From Sphingobium sufflavum (GTDB taxonomy: Bacteria > Pseudomonadota > Alphaproteobacteria > Sphingomonadales > Sphingomonadaceae): a DNA stretch of 64,000 nt. Under the pieces are notes generated by a model that saw only the letters and a list, made by a program, of their open reading frames with translations, was not told where the DNA came from and made no database searches. The position numbers and the translations under genes were made by a program. The DNA is taken from contig NZ_JAJSSH010000010.1 in NCBI RefSeq assembly GCF_021403115.1, forward strand, positions 150,944 through 214,943, given 5' to 3'. This document shows positions 1-8,949 of this stretch, piece after piece. Position 1 is the stretch's first letter, and each line of letters starts with the position of its first letter.

Positions 1-246
1 CCGTTCCATTCGCGGCGTAATCGCCTGCGCCGGGCTGACTTCCTCCTGCGGACAGGGCAGGCGCAGCCGAAGGATGGCCTGACTGCTGCCGAGCGAGCCG
101 GCGTCGAACCGGCGATGGCGTCGGACCGCTGGTCGGAAATGCGCTTTGGTGGCGCGCAGAAGGCGCGCATCAGTTGGAAGCCCGCCCCGGCGCGCTGACG
201 AGATCAGGAAGGGCCTTTGCCGTCGGGTGAGGCGCTTACAAAGCAA
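1..246. other. Intergenic region downstream of rplL, no gene seen
   Basis: No convincing coding or RNA gene is visible. In related genomes rpoB usually follows rplL, so this may be the start of the rplL-rpoB spacer; that is inference, because rpoB itself is not in the window. Confidence 0.4.
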
Positions 247-274
247 AAGGGCGGTCCCTTGCAGGGCCGCCCTT
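247..274 (-). terminator. Intrinsic terminator after rplL
   Basis: An inverted repeat (AAGGGCGG-TCCC / GGG-CCGCCCTT) with a 5-nt loop lies about 33 nt past the rplL stop. On the minus strand it is followed by CTTTTGCTTT. It probably ends or attenuates the rplJ-rplL transcript. Confidence 0.7.
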
Positions 275-306
275 CGCTTTTCTGTCTTCCGAAAGGAAGG
301 AGAAGA

Positions 307-678
307 TTACTTGAGGTCGACGGTCGCGCCGGCTTCTTCCAGCTTCTTCTTGGTCTCTTCGGCTTCAGCCTTCGAAACGCCTTCCTTGATCGCCTTCGGA
401 GCGGACTCGACCAGAGCCTTCGCTTCGGTCAGGCCCAGGCCGGTGATGGCGCGGACTTCCTTGATGACGTTGATCTTCTTGCCACCGTCGCCGGTCAGGA
501 TCACGTCGAACTCGGTCTGCTCTTCAGCAGCCGGGGCAGCAGCAGCGGCAGGGCCGGCAACTGCGACAGCAGCGGCAGCCGAAACGCCCCACTTCTCTTC
601 GAGAGCCTTCGACAGCTCAGCGGCTTCGAGGACGGTCAGGGCGGAAAGCTGGTCGACCAGTGCGTTGATGTCAGCCAT
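307..678 (-). CDS. rplL: 50S ribosomal protein L7/L12
   Basis: This 123-aa protein is the stalk protein of the large ribosomal subunit, binding as dimers to L10 and recruiting GTPase translation factors. The N-terminal ~30 residues match the dimerisation/L10-binding domain. An Ala-rich hinge follows (about residues 35-53), then the C-terminal factor-binding domain with the signature [15 protein letters not shown] at 678 ([10 protein letters not shown]) is chosen because GGAG lies 8 nt upstream; a GTG three codons earlier would overlap that site. It follows rplJ by 75 nt in the same orientation and is trailed by a hairpin terminator. Length and sequence are typical and nothing is missing. Confidence 0.97.
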   Translation of the reverse strand: MADINALVDQLSALTVLEAAELSKALEEKWGVSAAAAVAVAGPAAAAAPAAEEQTEFDVILTGDGGKKINVIKEVRAITGLGLTEAKALVESAPKAIKEGVSKAEAEETKKKLEEAGATVDLK

Positions 679-753
679 GATATTCACTCCATTTCTATGC
701 GGGCAAAGGCCCGGCTTGATGTGGTTCAGTCAGATAAAATCGAAGATACGACC

Positions 754-1269
754 TCAGGCCGCGTCCTTCTCCGCATAAGCGTTGAAGACGCGAGCGAGCT
801 TCGAAGCCGGGGCCTGAACGACCGTGGCGAGCTTCGTTGCGGGCGCCTGCACCAGACCGACGATCTTCGCGCGCAGTTCGTCGAGCGAAGGCAGGGCGGC
901 GAGGGCCTTGATGCCTTCGGCATCCAGAACCTGCGTACCCATGCCGCCGCCAACGATTTCGAGCTTGTCGTTGGTCTTGGCGAACTCGACCGCGATCTTC
1001 GCGGCCGTCACCGGGTCGGACGACGTTGCCAGACCGACAGGGCCGGTCAGCAGGTCGGCGATGCCGGCATAGTCGGTGCCTTCGATCGCGATCTTGGCCA
1101 GGCGGTTCTTCGTGACCTTATAGGTCGCGCCTGCATCGCGCATCTTCTGGCGCAGGACTGTCGATTGCGCGACGGTCATACCCAGGTTGCGGGTGACAAC
1201 CACCACGCCCTGAGTCTGCACGGAAGCATTGAGCGAGGAGACCAGACCGGCCTTTTCCTTGCGATCCAT
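754..1269 (-). CDS. rplJ: 50S ribosomal protein L10
   Basis: This 171-aa protein is the base of the ribosomal stalk. It binds 23S rRNA through its N-terminal domain and L7/L12 dimers through its C-terminal helix. The start [14 protein letters not shown] at 1269 is preceded by GGAG at an 8-nt spacing; an in-frame upstream ATG lacks such a site. Core L10 features are visible: [14 protein letters not shown] near residue 22 and the [12 protein letters not shown] segment near residue 50. The C-terminal part is Ala-rich. rplL follows. rplK and rplA, which often precede rplJ, are not next to it here. Confidence 0.96.
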   Translation of the reverse strand: MDRKEKAGLVSSLNASVQTQGVVVVTRNLGMTVAQSTVLRQKMRDAGATYKVTKNRLAKIAIEGTDYAGIADLLTGPVGLATSSDPVTAAKIAVEFAKTNDKLEIVGGGMGTQVLDAEGIKALAALPSLDELRAKIVGLVQAPATKLATVVQAPASKLARVFNAYAEKDAA

Positions 1270-1396
1270 GCCATTACTCCCATTACGCCGAACCATCCCA
1301 AGGGGAAGGACCGGCGCGGTTGCGTATGCCTGACGCGCACGGCATCGCTGCCGCCGCCTGTCAGGCGCGAAATGTCCGGGGGAATGGTTGACTGAA

Positions 1397-1435
1397 CCCG
1401 CATGTGCCAAAGGCCGTGGCCTTGGAATCGGCGGG
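1397..1435 (-). promoter_or_regulatory. Structured rplJ leader, probable L10 autoregulatory element
   Basis: About 130 nt before rplJ the minus-strand RNA can form a two-tier hairpin. An outer CCCGC/GCGGG stem and an inner CCAAGGCC/GGCCTTTGG stem are separated by asymmetric 5-nt internal loops. L10 is known to repress its own operon by binding such a leader structure. The identification rests on position and fold only. The stretch 1436-1724 further upstream shows no gene. Confidence 0.4.
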
Positions 1436-1724
1436 CAGACCCGGTTAAGGCGAACCTCGACCGGCAAGAACTTTTTTCCCCGTCTAGGCTGGAGGATTAA
1501 GGCGGCCAAAGCCACCACCAGCTGTCTCGGACGGCGATCCCCATCAAGGGGTTCTGTGCGGCCCATTATCGGGATCGAAGGATGTTGTCACGCGAAAAAT
1601 CGCTGCCGGACTAGGCGCTTCGCGGACCTCCCCACGGATTTTGCCGATTTTGAACGGGAGTTGAGCCGTGGGGGCGTCGTGGGGATAGATAATGCATTAG
1701 CCGTTCCATATATGTGTTTCGGCT

Positions 1725-1970
1725 ATGATTGCGCATGCGGTTATTCGCACCCGCATAGAGGGACTGCGGGTGACGCATGCGGGCGTGGAATTAGGCCCAG
1801 TCACTGTCTCCATCGGCGTCGCAACCGTGCCTGACCATTGCTCCGCCGAACGTCTGGTCAAGACGGCCGACGCAGCCCTTTATCGGGCGAAGGTGGCGGG
1901 TCGTAACCGGATCATTCTGGCGACGGTGCGACAGGATGGGGGCGGACGGGATGGACAGCAAGTCGCCTGA
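1725..1970 (+). pseudogene. GGDEF-domain (diguanylate cyclase) C-terminal remnant
   Basis: The ~80 residues readable here match only the last third of a GGDEF domain: an RIRTRIEGLRV-like helix, the strand VTVSIGVATVP, and the closing helix ADAALYRAKVAGRNRI. The catalytic GG(D/E)EF loop and everything before it are absent, and the frame is closed by a stop just upstream (1698). No ribosome-binding site is evident at the nominal ATG. It is therefore best read as a decayed fragment of a cyclic-di-GMP synthase rather than a working gene. Convergent arsC lies 30 nt downstream. Confidence 0.75.
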
Positions 1971-1999
1971 CAAGTCGGGCGATCCTGCCGTCCTTCGCG

Positions 2000-2344
2000 T
2001 CAGAGGATTTCGCGCACGATATCCTGTGGACGGCAGTAGCGCACGCCCTTGTCCGTCTCCACAAAGGGGCGGGTGACATAGGCGGGATTGGCGACCATCG
2101 CGTCGAGGATAGCGTTATCCTCCATCTCCGGCAGCCCCTTCTCCTCCGCATCCGTGCCGCGCGTGCGAATGGCATCTTTCATGCTTAGGCCGGAATCGCG
2201 GATAATCTGGACCAGTTTGTCGCGGGCGTAGGGCGTCTTGAGATACTGCACGACCGTCAGTTCGACGCCGGGCGTTTCCTCAAGAATCGCCAGCGTCTTG
2301 CGCGACGTGCCGCAGGCCGGATTATGCCAGATGGTGGCCTTCAT
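2000..2344 (-). CDS. arsC: Arsenate reductase, glutaredoxin-type (ArsC/YfgD family)
   Basis: This 114-aa thioredoxin-fold protein starts with the family signature [12 protein letters not shown]; Cys11 is the expected catalytic cysteine that forms the arsenic-thiol adduct. Further conserved segments are QYLKTP near residue 35 and [16 protein letters not shown] near residue 90. The start at 2344 overlaps the accC stop by 4 nt (ATGA), so it is translationally coupled to the biotin carboxylase gene. No other ars gene is nearby, so a real role in arsenic resistance is unproven. Some family members (YfgD type) have no known resistance function. Confidence 0.85.
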   Translation of the reverse strand: MKATIWHNPACGTSRKTLAILEETPGVELTVVQYLKTPYARDKLVQIIRDSGLSMKDAIRTRGTDAEEKGLPEMEDNAILDAMVANPAYVTRPFVETDKGVRYCRPQDIVREIL

Positions 2345-3690
2345 GGCTCCTGCCTCGCGAGCCATTCCTCAAGCCACTTGATCGTATAGTCGCCGTTCTG
2401 GATGTCGGGGTCGTTCAACAGCGCCTGATGGAGGGGGATGGTCGTCTTCATCCCCTCGATCACATATTCCTCCAGCGCGCGGCGGAGGCGCATCAGGCAG
2501 CCTTCGCGCGTGCGGCCATAGACGATCAGCTTGCCGATCATGCTGTCATAATAAGGCGGCACGACATAGCCCTGATAGAGACCGCTATCGACGCGGACAT
2601 GCATGCCGCCGGGGACATGATATTGCGAGACCTTGCCGGGCGACGGCGCGAAAGTGCGCGGGTCTTCGGCATTGATGCGGCACTCGATGGCGTGGCCGTG
2701 GAACTCGATGTCCTTCTGCTCGACGGACAGGGGCTTGCCCTCCGCGATGCGGATTTGCTCGCGGACGAGATCGACGCCGGTAATCATCTCCGTCACCGGA
2801 TGCTCGACCTGAAGCCGGGTGTTCATCTCGATGAAGTAGAATTCGCCATTTTCGTAGAGGAATTCGATGGTGCCCGCACCGCGATAGCCCATGTCGGCCA
2901 TTGCCTTGGATACGATGCCGCCCATCCGATCCCGTTCCGCAGAAGAGATGACAGGGGAGGGGGCTTCCTCGAAAACCTTCTGGTGACGGCGCTGGAGCGA
3001 GCAGTCTCGCTCACCCAGATGGATGGCGTTGCCCTTGCCATCGCCGAACACCTGAAACTCGATATGGCGGGGGTTGCCCAGATATTTTTCGAGATAAACG
3101 GTGTCGTCGCCAAACGCGGCCTTCGCCTCAGACCCGGCCTGCTTCATCAGCGTTTCGAACTGGTCTTCGGACGGCACGACCTTCATGCCACGCCCGCCGC
3201 CGCCCGATGCCGCCTTGACCAGCACCGGATAGCCGATCCTGTCGGCGACCGCCTTGGCTTCCGCGATATCGTTGATCGCGCCATCGGTGCCGGGGACGAG
3301 CGGCAGGCCCAGTGCGCCCGCGGTGCGCTTGGCCTCCACCTTGTCGCCCATGGTGCGGATATGCTCCGGCTTGGGACCGACGAAGATGATGCCGTGCGCT
3401 TCCACGATTTCCGCGAACTGTGCGTTTTCGGACAGGAAGCCATAGCCGGGGTGGATCGCGTCCGCACCCGTGATCTCCGCCGCCGCGATGATCGAGGCGA
3501 TGTTGAGATAGCTGTCCTTGGCGGCAGGCGGTCCAATGCAGACGGCCTCGTCCGCCAGACGCACATGCATGGCGTCGGCATCGGCGGTGGAGTGAACGGC
3601 TACCGTCTTGATGCCCATTTCATGGCATGCGCGGTGGATACGCAGCGCGATTTCGCCGCGATTGGCGATGAGCAGCTTTTCGATGGTCAT
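2341..3690 (-). CDS. accC: Acetyl-CoA carboxylase, biotin carboxylase subunit
   Basis: This 449-aa enzyme carboxylates the biotin on AccB with ATP and bicarbonate, the first half-reaction of fatty-acid synthesis. It has the N-terminal Rossmann domain ([18 protein letters not shown]) and an ATP-grasp domain with the glycine-rich loop [10 protein letters not shown] near residue 165. The active-site segments are [20 protein letters not shown] and [16 protein letters not shown], and a C-terminal biotin-carboxylase domain ends it. Length equals the usual AccC length. It follows accB by 13 nt and overlaps arsC, forming an accB-accC-arsC operon. Confidence 0.97.
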   Translation of the reverse strand: MTIEKLLIANRGEIALRIHRACHEMGIKTVAVHSTADADAMHVRLADEAVCIGPPAAKDSYLNIASIIAAAEITGADAIHPGYGFLSENAQFAEIVEAHGIIFVGPKPEHIRTMGDKVEAKRTAGALGLPLVPGTDGAINDIAEAKAVADRIGYPVLVKAASGGGGRGMKVVPSEDQFETLMKQAGSEAKAAFGDDTVYLEKYLGNPRHIEFQVFGDGKGNAIHLGERDCSLQRRHQKVFEEAPSPVISSAERDRMGGIVSKAMADMGYRGAGTIEFLYENGEFYFIEMNTRLQVEHPVTEMITGVDLVREQIRIAEGKPLSVEQKDIEFHGHAIECRINAEDPRTFAPSPGKVSQYHVPGGMHVRVDSGLYQGYVVPPYYDSMIGKLIVYGRTREGCLMRLRRALEEYVIEGMKTTIPLHQALLNDPDIQNGDYTIKWLEEWLARQEP

Positions 3691-3703
3691 GCGCGCGCCC
3701 GGC

Positions 3704-4180
3704 TTATTCGATCACGGCGAGCGGCTGGTCGAACTCGACCGGCTGGCCATTCTCGACCAGGACGGCCTTGACCGTGCCTGCATGGGTGGCGGTGATGGGG
3801 TTCATGACCTTCATCGCTTCCACGATCAGCAGCGTGTCACCGACATTCACCTGCTTGCCCACGGTGATGAAGGGCGCGGCGCCCGGCTCGGCGGCCAGAT
3901 AGACCGTGCCGACCATGGGGGATTTGAGGGCGTTGGCGGCTGCCACCGGCGCGGCGGGTGCCTCGGCCGTGGGGGCAGCGGCAGGCGCTGCGACTGCCTG
4001 CGGTGCGGGTGCATAAAATTGCGGGGCCGCCTGCGCGCCAGCTTTGCGCGCTACGCGGATGCGGCGTTCGCCATGCTCGACCTCTATCTCGGTCAGGCTC
4101 GTTTCGTCGAGCAGTTCCGCAAGCTGGCGGACCAGTCCGACATCAACCTGCATCGCGCCCTCGTCTTGCTTGTCGCCCAT
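3704..4180 (-). CDS. accB: Acetyl-CoA carboxylase, biotin carboxyl carrier protein
   Basis: This 158-aa protein carries the biotin that shuttles carboxyl groups between AccC and the carboxyltransferase. The N-terminal ~45 residues form the usual AccB start, followed by an Ala/Pro-rich linker (about residues 47-85). The C-terminal biotinyl domain has the EAMKVMN motif, with Lys124 the biotinylation site. GGGAAG precedes the ATG. It is the first gene of the accB-accC-arsC run. aroQ lies upstream (higher coordinates) on the same strand, 77 nt away, so co-transcription with it is possible. Confidence 0.96.
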   Translation of the reverse strand: MGDKQDEGAMQVDVGLVRQLAELLDETSLTEIEVEHGERRIRVARKAGAQAAPQFYAPAPQAVAAPAAAPTAEAPAAPVAAANALKSPMVGTVYLAAEPGAAPFITVGKQVNVGDTLLIVEAMKVMNPITATHAGTVKAVLVENGQPVEFDQPLAVIE

Positions 4181-4257
4181 GAGCTTCCCGTTTCGTCCCT
4201 GATTATTCTTGTGAAGTGCGCAGCCGCCTATTGCGATTAGGCGTTCAGCGCAACCGA

Positions 4258-4707
4258 TTATAGCCCGGCCAGATCCAATGCGGCGCGCAGCGCCAGCAGG
4301 TAGGAGTTGGCGCCGAAGCCTGCGATACTGCCCTTTGCAGCCATGCCGACATAGCTGCGATGGCGAAATTCCTCGCGCGTGTGCGGGTTGGACAGATGCA
4401 CCTCGATCACCGGCACGCTGATCGCCTTGATCGCATCATATAATGCGATGGAGCTGTGGGTAAAGGCACCCGCGTTGAGCAGCACCGCTTTGGCGCCCAT
4501 CGCATTGGCCTCGTGCAGCCAGTCGATCAAATGGCCTTCATGGTTGGACTGGCGGAAATCCACGTCGACGCCTGCCTCATTCGCGGCATCCTCGACCCGG
4601 CCGGCAATATCGTCCAGCGTGTCATGGCCGTAAATGTCGGGTTCGCGCAGGCCCAGCAGATTGAGGTTGGGGCCATTGAGTACATATATGGTCGGCGTTT
4701 CGGCCAT
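4258..4707 (-). CDS. aroQ: 3-dehydroquinate dehydratase, type II
   Basis: This 149-aa shikimate-pathway enzyme dehydrates 3-dehydroquinate. The type II signatures are all present: [17 protein letters not shown] with catalytic Tyr26, then [16 protein letters not shown], then [33 protein letters not shown] holds the catalytic His. The start [13 protein letters not shown] at 4707 fits the family length; longer in-frame extensions upstream are not conserved-looking. AAGGA lies about 10 nt upstream. It is divergent from thiSG and precedes accB, an order common in proteobacteria. Confidence 0.96.
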   Translation of the reverse strand: MAETPTIYVLNGPNLNLLGLREPDIYGHDTLDDIAGRVEDAANEAGVDVDFRQSNHEGHLIDWLHEANAMGAKAVLLNAGAFTHSSIALYDAIKAISVPVIEVHLSNPHTREEFRHRSYVGMAAKGSIAGFGANSYLLALRAALDLAGL

Positions 4708-4858
4708 GCCCGGTCTGTCCTTCGTCGTGAATGTTCTGGTCCAGTTGTCCTGGGCCGTAAAGGCTGTGGTTGATTGCGCGTCCTGCCCGCCTCTATATGG
4801 CGACGCTATATGGCCAATGGGCCGATGTTGCAAAACCGAAAGGAAGCGAGTGCCTGCC

Positions 4859-5878
4859 ATGACCATTGACGGAACCATCGGTATCAGGGTCAATGGCGAG
4901 CATCGCCGCATCCGCCAGGGCATGACGATCGCGGATCTCGCCAATTCGCTGGGGTTGGCGCCGGAGAAGGTGGCGGTCGAGCGGAATCTGGAAATCGTGC
5001 CCCGCTCCACCATCGCTACTGTCGTGATCGAGGACGCCGACGAGATCGAGATCGTGCATTTCGTGGGCGGTGGAGATCATGCTGTCGCACCGGCTGCGGA
5101 GGGTAAGGCGGACGATAGCTGGACCGTAGCGGGCCAGACGTTCCGTTCGCGTCTGATCGTGGGAACCGGGAAATATAAGGACTTTGCCCAGAACGCCGCG
5201 GCGCTGGAGGCGTCTGGCGCGGAAATCGTCACGGTTGCGGTGCGCCGGGTCAATGTCTCCGATCCCAATGCGCCAAGGCTGACCGACTTCATCGACCCGA
5301 AGAAGGTGACATATCTTCCTAATACAGCCGGCTGTTTCACTGCCGACGATGCGATTCGCACCCTCCGTCTTGCTCGTGAGGCAGGTGGCTGGGAGTTGGT
5401 TAAGTTGGAAGTATTGGGCGAGGCCCGCACCCTCTATCCCGATATGCGAGAGACGCTCAAGGCAACGGAAGTCCTCGTGAAGGAAGGCTTCAAGCCGATG
5501 GTCTATTGCGTGGATGACCCGATCGCCGCGAAGCAATTGGAAGAAGCGGGTGCGGTCGCCATCATGCCGCTCGGCGCGCCTATCGGTTCCGGTCTGGGTA
5601 TCCAGAATCGCGTGACCATCCGCCTGATCGTCGAGGGGGCGAAGGTTCCCGTGCTGGTCGATGCTGGCGTGGGCACCGCGTCGGATGCCGCTGTCGGCAT
5701 GGAGTTGGGCTGCGAAGGCATATTGATGAACACCGCTATTGCGGAGGCAAAAGATCCCGTCCTGATGGCGCGCGCCATGCGGCTGGCCGTCGAGGGCGGG
5801 CGCGCGGCCTATCTCGCCGGTCGCATGGGGCGGCGCATGTATGCCGATCCCTCCAGCCCGCTGGCTGGCCTGATCTGA
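4859..5878 (+). CDS. thiSG: ThiS-ThiG fusion: sulfur carrier protein / thiazole synthase
   Basis: Two thiamine-biosynthesis proteins are fused in 339 aa. Residues 1-72 are a ThiS ubiquitin-like domain ending in the Gly-Gly-Gly that normally forms the C-terminus receiving sulfur. After a ~15-residue Ala-rich linker comes ThiG ([15 protein letters not shown] onward), with the Schiff-base lysine region [15 protein letters not shown] and phosphate-binding loops up to [14 protein letters not shown]. An AGGA sits 14 nt before this ATG but 5 nt before an in-frame GTG at 4850, so translation may start there. No thiamine (THI-box) riboswitch is recognisable upstream. How the internal glycines are thiocarboxylated is not evident. 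Confidence 0.93.
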   Translation: MTIDGTIGIRVNGEHRRIRQGMTIADLANSLGLAPEKVAVERNLEIVPRSTIATVVIEDADEIEIVHFVGGGDHAVAPAAEGKADDSWTVAGQTFRSRLIVGTGKYKDFAQNAAALEASGAEIVTVAVRRVNVSDPNAPRLTDFIDPKKVTYLPNTAGCFTADDAIRTLRLAREAGGWELVKLEVLGEARTLYPDMRETLKATEVLVKEGFKPMVYCVDDPIAAKQLEEAGAVAIMPLGAPIGSGLGIQNRVTIRLIVEGAKVPVLVDAGVGTASDAAVGMELGCEGILMNTAIAEAKDPVLMARAMRLAVEGGRAAYLAGRMGRRMYADPSSPLAGLI

Positions 5879-5928
5879 TCACATCCGTCGCAACCACCTG
5901 CAACTCATCGCATTTCCTGGTTTTCGCG

Positions 5929-5953
5929 GGAACGGGTGACGGGCGTGCTCGTT
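5929..5953 (+). promoter_or_regulatory. EcfG-type general stress promoter (GGAAC-N16-CGTT)
   Basis: GGAAC at 5929-5933 and CGTT at 5950-5953 are separated by exactly 16 nt. This matches the consensus recognised by the alphaproteobacterial general-stress sigma factor EcfG. It lies about 43 nt before the csbD-like start, giving a short 5' leader, and csbD-type genes are typical general-stress genes. Confidence 0.8.
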
Positions 5954-5995
5954 AAGATCTCATTCGGTTTGAATAGAGATCTGGAGGACGCTGAC

Positions 5996-6178
5996 ATGGG
6001 TGAGCTGATCGACAAGGCCAAGGGCGCCGTGAATGACGCTATCGGCAAGGGCAAGGAAGAGCATGGTCGCAAGACCGGCGATGATGCGCTCGTTGCAGAG
6101 GGCAAGGTTCAGCAAGCAAAGGGCGCCGGACAGAAGCTGAAGGGCGCTATCAAGGGTGCACTTGGCGACAACATCTGA
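5996..6178 (+). CDS. CsbD-family stress response protein
   Basis: This 60-aa hydrophilic protein has the CsbD-family pattern: short helical repeats rich in Lys, Gly and Ala (IDKAKGAVNDAIGK, VQQAKGAGQKLKGAIK). CsbD-like proteins are abundant under general stress; their biochemical role is unknown. GGAGG lies 8 nt before ATG 5996. A near-perfect EcfG promoter sits upstream and an intrinsic terminator downstream, so it appears to be a single-gene stress unit. Confidence 0.88.
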   Translation: MGELIDKAKGAVNDAIGKGKEEHGRKTGDDALVAEGKVQQAKGAGQKLKGAIKGALGDNI

Positions 6179-6215
6179 ATTATCCTGTTCGAAGCCCAGA
6201 GGCTTCGGGTCGCAG

Positions 6216-6249
6216 AGGGGCCGTCCTGCTAGTCGGGGCGGCCCTTTTT
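6216..6249 (+). terminator. Intrinsic terminator after the csbD-like gene
   Basis: An 11-bp stem (AGGGGCCGTCC / GGGGCGGCCCT, with a G-T pair) and 8-nt loop run straight into TTTTTCC, 38 nt past the stop codon. Confidence 0.85.
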
Positions 6250-6328
6250 CCTTGCAAGCCATGCGGACTTCCGCCTAATCGGGATAGGTCAACTTGCACT
6301 GCAACATGGGTCAAGAGGGGCCATACCC

Positions 6329-7036
6329 GTGAAAAAAATCTATCCCGATGCTGCGGCCGCGCTGGACGGTTTGCTGTTTGATGGCATGCAAATATGTTCG
6401 GGCGGATTTGGCCTGTGCGGCATCCCCGAACGATTGATCGACGCGGTTCTGGAAAGCGGCGTCAAAGATATTGTGGCTGTTTCCAATAATGCTGGGATAG
6501 ACAATGAGGGGCTGGGCAAGCTCCTCCGCACGCGCCAGATCAGGAAGATGATCTCTTCCTATGTCGGCGAGAACAAGGAATTCGAGCGGCAGTATCTTTC
6601 GGGCGAACTGGAAGTGGAATTCTGTCCGCAGGGCACCCTGGCCGAACGCTGTCGGGCTGGCGGTGCGGGTATCCCCGGCTTTTATACCAAGACGGGCGTT
6701 GGGACGCTGGTTGCCGAGGGCAAGGAAGTGAAGACCTTCGACGGTCAGGATTATATCCTGGAGCGGGGAATCTTCGCCGATCTCGCGATCATTAAGGGGT
6801 GGAAGGCGGACGAGGCGGGTAACCTGATCTTTCGCAAGACGGCGCGCAATTTCAACCAGCCGATGGCGACCGCCGCCAAAATCTGCGTCGCGGAGGTGGA
6901 GGAGATTGTTCCGGTGGGTAGCCTCGACCCCGATGCCATCCATGTGCCGGGCATTTATGTGAAGCGCCTGATCTTGGGTGCGCCCTATGACAAGAAGATA
7001 GAGTTTCGAACCGTTCGCGAGAGGGAGGGCGCATAA
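6329..7036 (+). CDS. scoA: 3-oxoacid CoA-transferase, subunit A
   Basis: This 235-aa subunit is half of the heteromeric enzyme that moves CoA from succinyl-CoA to a 3-oxoacid such as acetoacetate, allowing ketone-body or polyhydroxybutyrate-derived carbon to be used. The CoA-transferase family I signature [11 protein letters not shown] lies near residue 24, and [17 protein letters not shown] and the oxyanion-type glycines are present. The start is GTG 6329, with GAGGGG about 8 nt upstream. Its TAA stop overlaps the scoB ATG by one base, indicating coupled production of both subunits. Confidence 0.93.
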   Translation: MKKIYPDAAAALDGLLFDGMQICSGGFGLCGIPERLIDAVLESGVKDIVAVSNNAGIDNEGLGKLLRTRQIRKMISSYVGENKEFERQYLSGELEVEFCPQGTLAERCRAGGAGIPGFYTKTGVGTLVAEGKEVKTFDGQDYILERGIFADLAIIKGWKADEAGNLIFRKTARNFNQPMATAAKICVAEVEEIVPVGSLDPDAIHVPGIYVKRLILGAPYDKKIEFRTVREREGA

Positions 7037-7671
7037 TGGCCTGGACACGCGATGAAATGGCGGCCCGCGCGGCGCGCGAGTTGCAGGACGGTTTCTACGT
7101 CAATCTGGGTATCGGCATTCCGACGCTGGTCGCGAATTATATCCCGGATGGCGTGGAAGTGACGCTCCAGTCCGAGAATGGCATGCTGGGTATAGGCCCC
7201 TTCCCCCTGGCCGGGGACGAGGATGCCGACCTCATCAACGCGGGGAAGCAGACGATTAGCGAACTGGCATCGTCCAGCTATTTCGGATCGTCTGACAGCT
7301 TCGCAATGATCCGGGGCGGCCATATCGACCTGACCGTGTTGGGCGCGATGGAAGTCGCGGAGAATGGCGACATTGCCAACTGGATGATCCCCGGCAAGAT
7401 GATCAAGGGTATGGGCGGTGCGATGGATCTGGTCGCGGGCGTCAAGAAGATCATTGTGGTGATGGAACATACCAGCAAGAATGGCGATCCCAAGTTCATT
7501 CCATCCTGCACCCTGCCGCTGACCGGCAAGAATGTGGTCGATATGATCGTGACAGACCTCGCTGTCTTCCAGCGTCCGGATCATGACACGCCTTTCCGTC
7601 TCGTGGAACTGGCACCGGGCGTGACGGTGGAGGAAGTGGCCGCCAAGACGACGGCGCATTACACCGTCTGA
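7036..7671 (+). CDS. scoB: 3-oxoacid CoA-transferase, subunit B
   Basis: This 211-aa partner of ScoA contains the catalytic glutamate in the motif SENGMLG (Glu47), which forms the glutamyl-CoA thioester. Also visible are [13 protein letters not shown] near residue 23 and the glycine-rich [16 protein letters not shown] near residue 120. Overlap with the scoA stop (TAATG) ties the pair together. The substrate range (acetoacetate or another 3-oxoacid such as 3-oxoadipate) cannot be fixed from sequence, but the pair most resembles succinyl-CoA:3-ketoacid transferases. Confidence 0.93.
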   Translation: MAWTRDEMAARAARELQDGFYVNLGIGIPTLVANYIPDGVEVTLQSENGMLGIGPFPLAGDEDADLINAGKQTISELASSSYFGSSDSFAMIRGGHIDLTVLGAMEVAENGDIANWMIPGKMIKGMGGAMDLVAGVKKIIVVMEHTSKNGDPKFIPSCTLPLTGKNVVDMIVTDLAVFQRPDHDTPFRLVELAPGVTVEEVAAKTTAHYTV

Positions 7672-7809
7672 CAGGGACGAAGCAGGGCAGGGGCACCGAC
7701 AACCACTCACGCAGGCGCCGCCAGAAAGCGGTTGAGTGGGAGCGCCGGGCAAGGCATGTCCCTCCCATGGAGCAGGTTGCTTCCAGTGCGCAGGGCGAAG
7801 GATTAAGAC

Positions 7810-8937
7810 TTGCTGGGTTTCATGGCGTCCGAGCAGCCTGCACTACAGCAGGAAGGTGTGCTCGAACTGGCGGTGATCGTTCCCGTCCTCAACGAGGTCG
7901 GTAATATCCGCAAGATGGTGGATGCGCTTGGCGAAACGCTGGGGGCGATCAACTGGGAAGTGATATTCGTGGATGATGGCTCCACGGATGGCACGATCGC
8001 CGAGATCGACACGCTGGCCCTGTGCCATCGGCATGTTCGCGCCATCAAGCGGTACAATCGCAAGGGGCTGGCGTCCGCCGTGGTGGACGGCGCGATGAGC
8101 ACGGCAGCGCCCGTTGTCGCGGTCATCGATGGTGATATGCAGCATGATGAGCGGCACCTCCCCGCCATGTATCGCGCGATTGCGGAGGATCGATCCGACA
8201 TGGTGATCGGCACGCGCTATTCGGGCGGTGGTACGGCGGATGGGTTCAGTGCGACGCGATTGAGGGGGAGTCTGGCGGTTACGCGGTTTACCAATGTGAT
8301 CATGCGGACCCGATGCTCCGACCCGATGAGTGGTTTCTTTGCGATACGGCGCGACCGGCTAGTCGAGGTGCAGCCTCGCCTGTCCGGCATTGGTTTCAAG
8401 ATCATGCTCGATATTCTGGTGAGCAGCAGGCAGGGATTTCGAGTGACCGAGCAGCCCTATGATTTTCGCAGTCGGCAGAGCGGCGACAGCAAGATGAGTG
8501 CTAAGGTCCTGATCGACCTGTTCGTTTTCTTCATCGACAAGACGGCGGGCCGTATATTGCCGACGCGGTTGATCCTGTTCCTGATGGTCGGGACGCTGGG
8601 TGTGCTGGTGCATCTGGCGGTGTTGCGGGCTGTGCTGGGGCTGGGCCATGCTTTCCCGGTTGCACAGACCATGGCCGTGCTGGTCGCCATCGCCTTCAAT
8701 TTCGCGCTGAACAACATGGTCACCTATGCGAGCCAGCGGTTGCGCGGCTGGGCGATGGTCAAGGGGTTGCTGTCTTTCTACCTTGTCTGTGGAACGGGCG
8801 CGCTCGCCAACATCGGTGTCGGCTCCCTGATGTTCAACAGCCATTCGACATGGTGGCTGGCCGGTATCGCGGGCGGGGCAACCGGCGCGATCTGGAACTA
8901 TGCCGCTTCCTCCCTCCTGACCTGGCGCATGAAATAA
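7810..8937 (+). CDS. Family 2 glycosyltransferase fused to GtrA-like membrane domain
   Basis: Residues ~20-240 form a GT-A glycosyltransferase of the polyprenyl-phosphate mannosyl/glucosyltransferase type, with LAVIVPVLNE, the nucleotide motif VDDGSTDGT and the metal-binding DGDMQHD. Residues ~255-375 contain about four hydrophobic segments of the GtrA type, thought to help flip the lipid-linked sugar. The likely job is to make undecaprenyl-phosphate-sugar, the donor for membrane glycosyltransferases such as the product of the next gene, 12 nt downstream. TTG 7810 has AAGGA 7 nt upstream; ATG 7822 is an alternative start. Confidence 0.85.
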   Translation: MLGFMASEQPALQQEGVLELAVIVPVLNEVGNIRKMVDALGETLGAINWEVIFVDDGSTDGTIAEIDTLALCHRHVRAIKRYNRKGLASAVVDGAMSTAAPVVAVIDGDMQHDERHLPAMYRAIAEDRSDMVIGTRYSGGGTADGFSATRLRGSLAVTRFTNVIMRTRCSDPMSGFFAIRRDRLVEVQPRLSGIGFKIMLDILVSSRQGFRVTEQPYDFRSRQSGDSKMSAKVLIDLFVFFIDKTAGRILPTRLILFLMVGTLGVLVHLAVLRAVLGLGHAFPVAQTMAVLVAIAFNFALNNMVTYASQRLRGWAMVKGLLSFYLVCGTGALANIGVGSLMFNSHSTWWLAGIAGGATGAIWNYAASSLLTWRMK

Positions 8938-8949
8938 CGGGCTTCTGAC

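Noticed and set aside
4710..4849. Possible thiamine riboswitch before thiSG
   Set aside because: The conserved THI-box elements (CTGAGA ... GAACCTGATCTGG-like) are absent in this 140-nt gap.
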